Part shown: piece by piece, positions 9,039 to 16,603 of the stretch
How the letters are laid out: the number at the start of each line of letters is the position of its first letter
Numbering within the stretch: position 1 is the first letter of the stretch
Source: Phenylobacterium sp.
GTDB lineage: Bacteria; Pseudomonadota; Alphaproteobacteria; Caulobacterales; Caulobacteraceae
Assembly (NCBI GenBank): GCA_004799545.1
Contig: SSMU01000023.1
Location: 62,001 to 126,000, forward strand
Direction of reading: 5' to 3'
DNA length: 64,000 nt
The notes under the pieces: model-generated
What the model was told of the DNA's origin: nothing
The model's database searches: none
What the model saw: only the letters and a program-made list of their open reading frames with translations
Translations under genes and position numbers: made by a program

Positions 9039-9141
9039 CTCCCCTCCTCCTTGCGGGGAGGGGCAGGGATGGGGGTGCGAGCGCCGCGTCCGCCGAGATG
9101 ACACCCCCACACCCTACCCTCTCCCCGCAGGGGGGAGAGGG
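9039..9141. repeat. Pair of inverted REP-like elements
   Basis: Two related units lie in opposite orientation between convergent genes. Each has a small GC hairpin followed by a G-rich tract: CTCCCC/GGGGAG (9039-9044 and 9055-9060), and CCCTCTCCCC/GGGGAGAGGG (9117-9126 and 9132-9141). The arms share the pattern TGCGGGGAG, then a G-rich stretch, then GGGGGTG. The arrangement resembles BIME/REP elements of alphaproteobacteria. It could also end transcription from both sides. Confidence 0.65.
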
Positions 9142-9144
9142 GCG

Positions 9145-10137
9145 CTAGCCGGCGACCACTTCGGCGAGTCGGCCCGGCGGCCAGGGGCCGTCGATCAGCA
9201 GCTTGCGGTGGAAGGCCGGCCAGGCCACGCGGTCGCGGGGCCGCAGCCGGGCGATCTCCAGCGCGCCCAGGCCGTCGGCGGCGAAGCGGCCGGGCTCGCG
9301 GACCATGCGCGCCACGTCGGCCTCGATGGTGACGAAGGCGACGTCGAAAGCCTGAAGCTCTGTGAGAACGGCGATGGCGCGGTCGGGGCTCCAGCCCAGG
9401 GCGCCCAGGCCGATGTCGGCGATGACCCGGCCGAGGCGGAACAGCCGCCATTGCAGGTAGCCGATCTCGGCCAGCGGATCGCGAGCGTAGGCGCCGAGGT
9501 CGCGGGCCAGCTGTTCGGCGTAGATCCCCCAGGCTTCGAAATAGGCGCCGGACGCCTTCACGCGCTCGGCCGGCGGATTGGCGGCAGCCTGCAAGGGCAG
9601 CTGCAGCAGGTGGCCGGGGATCACCTCGTGGAAGGCGACGCTGGCGAGCGTCCAGGCCGGCCGGTCGCGGATCTTGCGGAGATCCACGTAGTAGGCGCCC
9701 GGCTCGCGGTAGCCGCCCTTGCCGGCGGCGATGGCGGCCGGCGGCATGCGCCGCACCTCGGCCTGCGCGATCGGCAGGGCGCCGAAGGCGGCCGCCAGGC
9801 TGGGCCGCAGGCGGGCGATCCGCGCGTTCATCCCGGCCACCGCCCGGTCGCAGCCGGCCTCGTCGTCGGGGTAGAGGAAGCGCGCGTCGCGGGCGAGCGC
9901 GCGCAGCCGTTCGGCGACGCTGCCCGCCGCCAGCCCCTGGCTGCGCAGCAGGGAGTCGGCGCGGTCCTGGGCGACGCGGGCGGCGTCGGTCGCCCGGGCG
10001 TGGGCGAGGACCGGATCGACGGGTCCGCCGTAGGCCACCGAGAGGGCGGCGCGATAGTCTGCCTCCGCCGCCGCCGCGGCCCGCGCCCCGAGGCCGGCGG
10101 CGAGGGCGGAGACCAGGACGGCGCGGCGGGCGATCAT
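9145..10137 (-). CDS. DUF885 family secreted protein, short form
   Basis: A 330-residue protein with an N-terminal export signal (MIARRAVLVSALAAGLGARA). It carries the metal-site motif HEVIPGHLLQ at residues 170-179, the hallmark of DUF885, a zincin-like family related to M32-type carboxypeptidases. GAYYVDL before it and YFEAWGIYAEQLARDLG after it (supplying the third ligand region) also fit. Typical DUF885 proteins are near 550-600 residues, so this one lacks most of the N-terminal half but keeps the active-site core. It is divergent from the esterase gene at 10168, and only 30 bases separate the starts, so an operator there could affect both. A peptidase function is inferred from the family. 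Confidence 0.75.
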   Translation of the reverse strand: MIARRAVLVSALAAGLGARAAAAAEADYRAALSVAYGGPVDPVLAHARATDAARVAQDRADSLLRSQGLAAGSVAERLRALARDARFLYPDDEAGCDRAVAGMNARIARLRPSLAAAFGALPIAQAEVRRMPPAAIAAGKGGYREPGAYYVDLRKIRDRPAWTLASVAFHEVIPGHLLQLPLQAAANPPAERVKASGAYFEAWGIYAEQLARDLGAYARDPLAEIGYLQWRLFRLGRVIADIGLGALGWSPDRAIAVLTELQAFDVAFVTIEADVARMVREPGRFAADGLGALEIARLRPRDRVAWPAFHRKLLIDGPWPPGRLAEVVAG

Positions 10138-10167
10138 GGCCCGCAGGCTAACGGGAGGACGCGGCGA

Positions 10168-11151
10168 ATGCGACCGGTGTCAGAGGGCGGGCTCGACCGC
10201 CGCAGCCTGATCGGCCTGGCGGCCGCCGCGCCGCTGATGGCCGCCGCCGCGGCGCCGCCCGACCCCACCGAGGTGGTCCGCCTCTGGCCCGGCCGGCCGC
10301 CGGGCGCGCGGGCCGACCTGCCCCGCGAGCAGGTCGTCGACCGCATCAGGACTTCCGGCTTCCAGGACCGTTTCGTCACCGGGATCGGGACGCCGTTGAT
10401 GACCGTGTTCCGGCCGAGCCGGCCGAACGGCGCGGCGGTGCTGGTGATCCCGGGCGGCGGCTACATCCGGGTGGTGATCGACAAGGAGGGCTTCGAGGTG
10501 GGGCGGCGGATGGCGGCGGCCGGGGTCACCGCCTTCGTGCTACGCTACCGCCTGCCGGCCGAGGGCTGGGAGCGGGCCGCCGACGTTCCGCTGCAGGACG
10601 CCCAGCGGGCCATGCGGCTGATCCGGGCCGGCGCCGCGGGATTCGGGATCGACCCCACCCGCGTCTGCGCCATGGGCTTCTCGGCCGGCGGCCACATCTC
10701 GGCCTCGCTGGCGACGCGCTGGGACGCGCCGGTCTATGGCCCCGTCGACGCCGCCGATGCGCTTGCCGCCAGACCAGACCTCTCGGCGGTGATGTATCCT
10801 GTGATGACCGTGGCGCGGCCCTACGCCCACGACGGCTCGCGGACCGCCCTCCTGGGCCCCGCGCCGACGCCCGAGGCCGAGGCCGCCTATTCGCCGGACC
10901 TGCACGTGAGCGCCGCTGCGCCGCCGACCTTCCTTATCCACGCCTGGGACGACCCGGTCGTGCCGATCGAGAACAGCCTGGCCTATCTCGCCGCCCTGCG
11001 CGCCGCCAAGGTCCCGGCCGAGGCGCACCTGTTCGAGGAGGGCGGCCACGGCTTCGGCATCTGGCTGGCGCGCGGCAAGCCGGCGGCGGCCTGGCCGCAG
11101 CTGTTCCTGGGCTGGGCCGCGCGCCGCCGCTTCCTGGGGACCGCCGCGTGA
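10168..11151 (+). CDS. Secreted alpha/beta-hydrolase (esterase, BD-FAE/acetylesterase type)
   Basis: A 327-residue alpha/beta-hydrolase with a Tat/Sec-like start (LDRRSLIGLAAAAPLMAAAAA). The oxyanion region is VIPGGGYIRVV, the nucleophile motif is GFSAGGH (Ser172), and the acid and base are in HAWDDPVVP and EGGHGFG. The family includes acetylxylan and pectin acetylesterases and related deacetylases that work outside the cytoplasm. The next esterase gene overlaps its stop by four bases (GTGA), so they are translationally coupled. A LacI-type operator overlaps the start codon, placing both esterases in the uronate regulon. The likely role is removal of acyl groups from a polysaccharide or its oligomers; the exact bond is not known. 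Confidence 0.8.
   Translation: MRPVSEGGLDRRSLIGLAAAAPLMAAAAAPPDPTEVVRLWPGRPPGARADLPREQVVDRIRTSGFQDRFVTGIGTPLMTVFRPSRPNGAAVLVIPGGGYIRVVIDKEGFEVGRRMAAAGVTAFVLRYRLPAEGWERAADVPLQDAQRAMRLIRAGAAGFGIDPTRVCAMGFSAGGHISASLATRWDAPVYGPVDAADALAARPDLSAVMYPVMTVARPYAHDGSRTALLGPAPTPEAEAAYSPDLHVSAAAPPTFLIHAWDDPVVPIENSLAYLAALRAAKVPAEAHLFEEGGHGFGIWLARGKPAAAWPQLFLGWAARRRFLGTAA
10169..10182. promoter_or_regulatory. LacI-type operator overlapping an esterase start codon
   Basis: TGCGACCGGTGTCA matches the palindrome TGACACCGGTGTCA at 12 of 14 positions. It begins at the second base of the esterase ATG and lies 32 bases from the start of the divergent DUF885 gene. A bound repressor here would act as a roadblock on the esterase operon. 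Alternatively it could be a chance match in coding sequence, though its similarity to five other sites in the same locus argues against that. Confidence 0.5.
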
Positions 11152-12713
11152 CCCCCGATCGCCGCGCGGTCCTCGCAGGTCTGGCGGCCAGCGCCCTGGC
11201 CGGCGGCGTCCACGCCCAGTCGGCCTCGCCGGTCGCCCAGACGCGCCACGGCCCGGTGCGGGGCGCGGTGGAGGACAGGATCTGCGTGTTCAAGGGCGTC
11301 CGCTACGGCGCCGACACCGGCCCGCGCCGGTTCCAACCGCCGGCGCCGCCCGCGCCCTGGAGCGAGGTCCGCGCGGCGCTCGACTATGGCGCGGCCTCGC
11401 CACAGCGCGGACAGGAGGCCGAGCGGCAGGCCGAGGACTGCCTGTTCCTCAACCTCTGGACCCCCGGCCTGCGCGACGGAGCCAAACGGCCGGTGATGCT
11501 CTACATCCACGGCGGCGCCTATTCGACCGGCTCCGGCTCGCCGTCGCTATACGACGGGACGCGACTGGCCCGGCGCGGCGACGTGGTGGTGGTGACCGTC
11601 AACCACCGGCTGAACGCCTTCGGCTACGCCTACCTCGCCCGCCTGGTCCCGGAGCTGGCGGACAGCGGCAATGCCGGCCAGCTCGACCTGATCCTCGCCC
11701 TCAACTGGGTGCGCGACAACATCGCCGAGTTCGGCGGCGATCCGGCCCGCGTGATGCTGTTCGGCCAGTCCGGCGGCGGGGCGAAGATCGCCACCCTGAT
11801 GGCGACGCCGGCGGCCGAGGGGCTGTTCCACCGCGCCGCCACCATGAGCGGCCAGCAGGTGACGGCCTCGGGCCCGGGGAACGCCACGCGCCGGACCCTG
11901 GCCTGGCTCGACGCCCTGAAGCTGAAGCCGGAAGAGGCCGCGCAGGTCCGCGCCCTGCCCGTGGACCAACTGCTGGCGGCGCAATCGGCCGAGGATCCGG
12001 TGTTGGGGTTCGGGGGACTCTACTTCGGGCCGGTGTTGGACGAGCGGACGCTCAAGCGCCACCCCTTCTATCCGGACGCGCCGGCCCAGTCGGCGAACGT
12101 GCCGATGATCATCGGCAACACCCACGACGAGACCCGCGCCTTTCTCGGCGGCGATCCGATCAACTGGACGGTGAGCTGGGAGCAGCTACCGGCCAGGCTC
12201 ACCCTCGCCAACATGCGCGTCGACATCGACCCGGCGACGGTGATCGCCGAATACCGCCGGCTCTATCCGACCTACACGGCGAGCGACGTGCTGTTCGCCG
12301 CGACCACGGCGGCGCGGTCCTGGCGGGCGGCGATCATCGAGGCGGAGTTGCGGGCGCAGGCCGGGACGCCGGCCTTCGTCTACCAGGTCGACTGGGTGAG
12401 TCCGCGAGAGGGCGGCAGGCTGCGCGCCCCGCACATGACCGATATCCCGCTGGTGTTCGACAATGTCGCCGCGCCCGGCTCCCGCGCCGAGGGCCCGACC
12501 GCCCAGCCCATGGCCGAGCGGATGAGCGAGGCCTTCATCGCCTTCGCCCGCACCGGCGACCCGAACTGCAAGGCGATCCCACGCTGGGAGCCCTATGGCC
12601 TGCAGCGACGCCAGACCATGGTGTTCGACAATCAGACCCGCCTCGTCGACGACCCGCGCGGCGCGGAGCGGCGGCTGTTCGCCAAGGTCCCGTTCGTGCA
12701 GGCGGGGACCTAG
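11148..12713 (+). CDS. Type-B carboxylesterase, exported
   Basis: A 521-residue member of the carboxylesterase/cholinesterase family with a signal sequence (DRRAVLAGLAASALAGGVHAQ). Family markers are EDCLFLNLWTP, the oxyanion motif YIHGGAYSTGSG, the nucleophile GQSGGGAK (Ser208), DETRAFLGG, and the catalytic histidine in RAPHMTDIPLVFDN. It starts with GTG inside the stop of the preceding esterase (4-base overlap). Enzymes of this family split carboxylic esters. In this locus the substrate may be acyl, methyl or feruloyl esters on a plant- or alga-derived uronate polymer, which is inference from context. It runs convergent to kduD with a 7-base gap. Confidence 0.88.
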   Translation: MTPDRRAVLAGLAASALAGGVHAQSASPVAQTRHGPVRGAVEDRICVFKGVRYGADTGPRRFQPPAPPAPWSEVRAALDYGAASPQRGQEAERQAEDCLFLNLWTPGLRDGAKRPVMLYIHGGAYSTGSGSPSLYDGTRLARRGDVVVVTVNHRLNAFGYAYLARLVPELADSGNAGQLDLILALNWVRDNIAEFGGDPARVMLFGQSGGGAKIATLMATPAAEGLFHRAATMSGQQVTASGPGNATRRTLAWLDALKLKPEEAAQVRALPVDQLLAAQSAEDPVLGFGGLYFGPVLDERTLKRHPFYPDAPAQSANVPMIIGNTHDETRAFLGGDPINWTVSWEQLPARLTLANMRVDIDPATVIAEYRRLYPTYTASDVLFAATTAARSWRAAIIEAELRAQAGTPAFVYQVDWVSPREGGRLRAPHMTDIPLVFDNVAAPGSRAEGPTAQPMAERMSEAFIAFARTGDPNCKAIPRWEPYGLQRRQTMVFDNQTRLVDDPRGAERRLFAKVPFVQAGT

Positions 12714-12720
12714 CGGCCGC

Positions 12721-13470
12721 TCAACGCGCCAGCCAGCCGCCATCCACCGGCACGATGGCGCCGTGCATGTAATCTGACGCGCGGCTCGCCAGGAACACGG
12801 CCGCACCGGCGAGGTCCTCCGGCTTGCCCCAGCGGCCGGCCGGGATGCGCTCCAGGATCTGGCGGTTGCGGGTCTCGTCGGCCTGCAGCTGGGCGGTGTT
12901 GTTGGTGGCGAAGTAGCCGGGCGCGAGGCCGTTCACATTGATGCCCAGGTGCGCCCACTCGTTGCACAGCGCCTTGGTGACGCCCGCGAGCCCGCTCTTC
13001 GCGGCGGTGTAGGATGGCACGCGAAGCCCGCCCTGGAAGGAGAGCATCGAGACGACGTTGATGATCTTGCCGCCGCGCCCGGCCGCCGCCCAGCGCTTCG
13101 CCACCGCCTGGCTGAGGAAGAACACCGTCTTGAGGTTGGTGTTCATCACCGCGTCCCAGTCGTCCTCCGAGAACGCCAGGCTGTCGGCGCGCCGGATGAT
13201 GCCGGCGTTGTTGACCAGGATGTCGATGTCGCCGGCTTCCTCGACGACGCGGGCAATCGGCTCGGTGGTCGAGAGATCCGCCGCGACGGCGCGGAGCTTG
13301 CGTCCCGCTGCCTCGACCCTCCGCGCGGTCTCGTTAGGCGCGCTCCGGCCCACGGCGACGATGTCGGCGCCCGCTTCGGCTAGGCCCACGGCGATCGCCT
13401 GGCCGAGGCCGGTGTTGGCGCCGGTGACCAGGGCGACCTGGCCCCCAAGGCTGAACGGGCCGCCGCTCAT
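12721..13470 (-). CDS. kduD: 2-dehydro-3-deoxy-D-gluconate 5-dehydrogenase KduD
   Basis: KduD is an NAD-dependent short-chain dehydrogenase that interconverts 2,5-diketo-3-deoxygluconate and 2-keto-3-deoxygluconate (KDG). The 249-residue product has the cofactor motif [12 protein letters not shown], the catalytic serine in [11 protein letters not shown], and YTAAK. The pattern [20 protein letters not shown] and the end PVDGGWLAR are KduD-like. The gene overlaps the kduI stop by four bases (ATGA), which supports the specific assignment within the SDR superfamily. The pair handles unsaturated uronates released by pectin or similar lyases. KDG then goes to KdgK, encoded at 22677. Confidence 0.9.
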   Translation of the reverse strand: MSGGPFSLGGQVALVTGANTGLGQAIAVGLAEAGADIVAVGRSAPNETARRVEAAGRKLRAVAADLSTTEPIARVVEEAGDIDILVNNAGIIRRADSLAFSEDDWDAVMNTNLKTVFFLSQAVAKRWAAAGRGGKIINVVSMLSFQGGLRVPSYTAAKSGLAGVTKALCNEWAHLGINVNGLAPGYFATNNTAQLQADETRNRQILERIPAGRWGKPEDLAGAAVFLASRASDYMHGAIVPVDGGWLAR

Positions 13471-14300
13471 TTCAGCTGGCAGATGTCGAGGACACGCATG
13501 TCGGTGTAGTCGAGGTTTTCCCCGCCCATGGCCCAGATGAAGGCGTAGCTCGCGGTGCCCGAGCCCATGTGGATCGACCAGGGCGGCGAGACCACCGCCT
13601 CGTCGCCCGCCATGACGATGTGGCGGGCCTTGTCGGGCTCGCCCATGAAGTGGAACACGCGGTCATCCTTTCCGAGGCCGAAGTAGAAATAGACCTCCGA
13701 GCGCCGGTCGTGGAGATGCGGCGGCATGGTGTTCCAGACGCTGCCGGTGTTGAGGATGGTCAGGCCCAACAGCAGCTGCGCCGACTTGCAGGTCGCCGGC
13801 ACGATCAGCTGGTAGATGGTCCGCTCGTTGGAGGTGGCGAGGCTCCCACGTTCCAGCGGCACGGCGTCGGCGATGGACAGGCGCCTGGCCTCGTAGCGGG
13901 CATGCGCCGGGGTCGAGACCAGGTAAAAGCGGGTGTCGCCCTGGAAGCTCACGTCGATCGAGCCCATGGGGACATAGAGGCAGTCGCGCGGCGCCAGGCT
14001 GAAGGCGTGGCCGTCGACCATCACCGTGCCCGCCGCCTCGCCCACATTGACCACGCCGAGCTCGCGGCGCTCGAGGAACGGGTGGCCGGCGGCGCTCTCC
14101 GGCTCCGTCTGATCCGGCAGCTTCAGGGCGCCTTCCGCCGGCTGCGCCCCGCCGATCACGAAGCGCTCGTAGTGGGTGTAGTTCAGCACCACCTCACCGG
14201 GGGCGAACAGAGCGTCGATCAGGTAGCGCTGGCGCAGGGTCTCGTTGTCGACCCCCTCCATCATGTCGGGATGGGTGGCGTGGAAGATCCTCTTGAACAC
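13467..14300 (-). CDS. kduI: 5-dehydro-4-deoxy-D-glucuronate isomerase KduI
   Basis: KduI isomerises 4-deoxy-L-threo-5-hexosulose uronate to 2,5-diketo-3-deoxygluconate, a step in the use of unsaturated uronate units. The 277-residue product matches the usual length (about 278). It contains the cupin metal region [18 protein letters not shown], with the expected His-x-His and Glu ligands, and a later His in [10 protein letters not shown]. The N-terminus, with [12 protein letters not shown], and the [13 protein letters not shown] block are also typical. It forms an operon with kduD through an ATGA overlap. A LacI-type operator 29 bases upstream indicates regulon control. Confidence 0.95.
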   Translation of the reverse strand: MFKRIFHATHPDMMEGVDNETLRQRYLIDALFAPGEVVLNYTHYERFVIGGAQPAEGALKLPDQTEPESAAGHPFLERRELGVVNVGEAAGTVMVDGHAFSLAPRDCLYVPMGSIDVSFQGDTRFYLVSTPAHARYEARRLSIADAVPLERGSLATSNERTIYQLIVPATCKSAQLLLGLTILNTGSVWNTMPPHLHDRRSEVYFYFGLGKDDRVFHFMGEPDKARHIVMAGDEAVVSPPWSIHMGSGTASYAFIWAMGGENLDYTDMRVLDICQLK

Positions 14301-14328
14301 GGGTGTCGCCTCCGGTGGTCTGAGGGCA

Positions 14329-14342
14329 GGTAACCGGTGTCA
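14329..14342. promoter_or_regulatory. LacI-type operator upstream of kduI
   Basis: GGTAACCGGTGTCA, identical to the site at 5199-5212, matches the palindrome TGACACCGGTGTCA at 11 of 14 positions. It lies 28 bases upstream of the kduI start, in the divergent control region shared with the hydratase-exuT-like-uxaA operon. Confidence 0.7.
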
Positions 14343-14396
14343 GAAGTCGAGCGCAAGCCCCATCCGCCACCTCGCCCGGCGAGCCAAGCTGCAAAT

Positions 14397-14410
14397 TGAC
14401 ACCGGTTACC
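14397..14410. promoter_or_regulatory. LacI-type operator upstream of the hydratase-transporter-uxaA operon
   Basis: TGACACCGGTTACC is the exact reverse complement of the sites at 5199 and 14329. It lies 57 bases before the hydratase ATG. Its centre is 68 bases from that of the kduI operator, so the two divergent operons have one operator each in opposite orientation. Confidence 0.7.
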
Positions 14411-14467
14411 ATATCGCCCAATCTCGACCGTCGTGACCTCGACCTTCCCCCTCGCCCGGCGCCGCGG

Positions 14468-15337
14468 ATGAGCGCGCCCGGGCCCAAGTCCCCTCCGGCC
14501 TTCGATCCTGCCGCCGTGGCGCGCCGGTTCGTGGGCGCGCGTCGCGGCTTCCGACCGCTCAGCGGCTTCCCCGGCGCCCTGCCGGCCGACATGGCCCAGG
14601 GCTACGCGGCCCAGGAGGCGGCGCTCGACCTCTGGCCCGACGCGGTCGCCGGCTGGAAGGTGGGCCGCATCCCTGCCGAGCTGCAGGCCGAGCTGGGCGC
14701 GGCGCGGGTGATGGGCCCGATCTTCCGGGAGAACGTCTGGCAGGCGGAGGCCGCGCCGACAGTGCTGCCGACCATCACGGGCGGTTTCGCCGCCGTCGAG
14801 GCGGAGTACATCTACCGGCTCGGCGAGGACGCGCCGGCCGGGCGCACCGACTGGACGCCCACCGAGGCCTTGCGGCTGGTGGAGGACGAACTGGTGGGGG
14901 TGGAGTTCGCCGGCAGCCCGCTGGCCAGCATCAACATCCTGGGGCCGCGGGTGGTGGCCGCCGACTTCGGCAACAACGCCGGCCTGATCCTCGGCCGCTC
15001 GATCCCCGACTGGGCGAGCCGCGGCGACGACTGGCCGCCCTGCGAGGTGTTCATCGCGGGCCGGCTGGTGGGACGCGGCGCGCCCTCCTCCCTGCCCGGC
15101 GGTCCGGCCGCCTCGCTGGCCTTCCTGCTGGGCGCCTGCGCGGCGCGCGGCCGGCCGCTGAAGCGCGGTCAGCTGGTCACCACGGGGGCCACCAGCGGCA
15201 TCCATGACATCGAGGCCGGGGAAACGGCCCGCATCACCTTCGGCGACCTGGACGAGATCTTCTGCATCGCGCAGCCGGTCGAGGCCGCCGAGGGCCTGGG
15301 AGGACCAACCGATGGCCAGCACGACGTCGGCGACTGA
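14468..15337 (+). CDS. FAH-fold hydratase / 2-keto-4-pentenoate hydratase-like protein
   Basis: A 289-residue protein of the fumarylacetoacetase-fold hydratase/decarboxylase group (MhpD-like). Visible markers are GYAAQEAAL, WKVGRIP, GPIFRENVW, the acidic metal motif FAAVEAEYIYRL, LVGVEFAGSP, DFGNNAGLILG, and the C-terminal VTTGATSGIHDIEAGETARITFGDLDEI. Relatives hydrate or dehydrate short 2-keto acids. It is the first gene of an operon with an ExuT-like transporter and uxaA under a uronate-type operator, so a 2-keto-3-deoxy sugar acid is a reasonable substrate. That is inference. Its 3' end overlaps the transporter start by 26 bases. No signal peptide is present. Confidence 0.75.
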   Translation: MSAPGPKSPPAFDPAAVARRFVGARRGFRPLSGFPGALPADMAQGYAAQEAALDLWPDAVAGWKVGRIPAELQAELGAARVMGPIFRENVWQAEAAPTVLPTITGGFAAVEAEYIYRLGEDAPAGRTDWTPTEALRLVEDELVGVEFAGSPLASINILGPRVVAADFGNNAGLILGRSIPDWASRGDDWPPCEVFIAGRLVGRGAPSSLPGGPAASLAFLLGACAARGRPLKRGQLVTTGATSGIHDIEAGETARITFGDLDEIFCIAQPVEAAEGLGGPTDGQHDVGD

Positions 15338-16595
15338 AGGGGTCCGCCCGGTCGCGGTCGGCCGCTACCGGTGGGTGATCGTCGCCCTGCTGTTCACCGC
15401 CATGGTGATCAACTACGTCGACCGGCAGACCATCGGCCTCCTCAAGGGCGATCTCTCCCACCAGTTCGGCTGGAGCGAGGGGAACTATGCCGACCTGATC
15501 TTCTGGTTCCAGGTCACCTACGCCGTCTCCTACCTGGCGTTCGGACACATCGTCGACCGGATCGGGGCGCGCTGGGGCTTTGGCCTGGCCTTCCTGATCT
15601 GGCAGCTGGCCCACATCGCCAATGCGGCGGCGAGCTCGCTGGGCGAATTCATCGCCGCGCGCCTGGTGCTGGGCATAGGCGAGGGCGGCGGCTTCCCGGG
15701 CGGCATCAAGGCCATGGCCGAGTGGTTCCCTAAGCAGGAGCGGGCCTTCGCCACCGGCCTGTTCAACGCCGGCACCAATATCGGGGCGATCGTGACGCCG
15801 CTGGTGATCCCCGCCGTGACGCTCGCCTGGGGCTGGCGGGCGGCCTTCGTGGTCACCGGCGTGGTGGGCCTCTTGTGGCTGCCGATCTGGCTGGTGGTCT
15901 ACCGCAGCCCGCGCGGGAACCCGCGCCTGGGCGCCGCCGAGCTGGCCCACATCGAGAGCGATCCGCCCGACCCCGTGACGCCGATCCCTTGGCGGCGGCT
16001 GCTTAGCAAGCGCGAGACCTGGGCCTATGCGGTGGGCAAGTTCCTGATCGATCCGGTCTGGTGGATGTTCCTGTTCTGGCTGCCGGACTTCCTGCAGAAG
16101 CGGCATGGCCTGGACCTCAAGACCTTCGGCCCGCCGCTGGTGGCCATCTACCTGATGTCCGACGTGGGCAGCGTGGCGGGGGGCTGGCTGTCCTCGGCCT
16201 TCATCCGCAGAGGCTGGACGATCAACCGGGCGCGCAAGACCACGATGCTGATCTGCGCGCTCGCCGCCACGCCGATCGCCTTCGGGGCGACGGTGGACAG
16301 CCTGTGGCTGGCGGTGGCGATCATCGGCCTGGCGACCGCGGCCCACCAGGGCTTCTCGGCCAACCTCTACACCCTGCCGGGCGACGTCTTCCCGCGGGCC
16401 GCGGTGGGCTCGGTGGTTGGCATCGGCGGGATGCTGGGGGCGGTGGGCGGCATGGCCATGTCGAAATACGCCGGCTGGGTGCTGGACCGCATCGGCTCCT
16501 ACACGCCGATCTTCGCGGTGGCGGCCTCGGCCTACCTCCTGGCGCTCTTGGCGATCCACCTGCTGACGCCCAGGATGGCGCCGGTGGAGATCTGA
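15312..16595 (+). CDS. MFS hexuronate transporter (ExuT-like)
   Basis: A 427-residue inner-membrane transporter with 12 predicted helices. The start YRWVIVALLFTAMVINYVDRQTIG, with the NYVDRQ motif after helix 1, is characteristic of the anion:cation symporter family (ExuT and relatives). GIGEGGGFPGGIKAMAEWFP in helix 4 and PDFLQKRHGLDL also fit. These proteins import glucuronate, galacturonate or other sugar acids with protons. The gene starts within the end of the hydratase gene, with GGAGG 8 bases before the ATG, and uxaA follows after 8 bases. The operon arrangement supports galacturonate or glucuronate as substrate. Confidence 0.88.
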   Translation: MASTTSATEGVRPVAVGRYRWVIVALLFTAMVINYVDRQTIGLLKGDLSHQFGWSEGNYADLIFWFQVTYAVSYLAFGHIVDRIGARWGFGLAFLIWQLAHIANAAASSLGEFIAARLVLGIGEGGGFPGGIKAMAEWFPKQERAFATGLFNAGTNIGAIVTPLVIPAVTLAWGWRAAFVVTGVVGLLWLPIWLVVYRSPRGNPRLGAAELAHIESDPPDPVTPIPWRRLLSKRETWAYAVGKFLIDPVWWMFLFWLPDFLQKRHGLDLKTFGPPLVAIYLMSDVGSVAGGWLSSAFIRRGWTINRARKTTMLICALAATPIAFGATVDSLWLAVAIIGLATAAHQGFSANLYTLPGDVFPRAAVGSVVGIGGMLGAVGGMAMSKYAGWVLDRIGSYTPIFAVAASAYLLALLAIHLLTPRMAPVEI

Positions 16596-16603
16596 GGCGT
16601 GCC

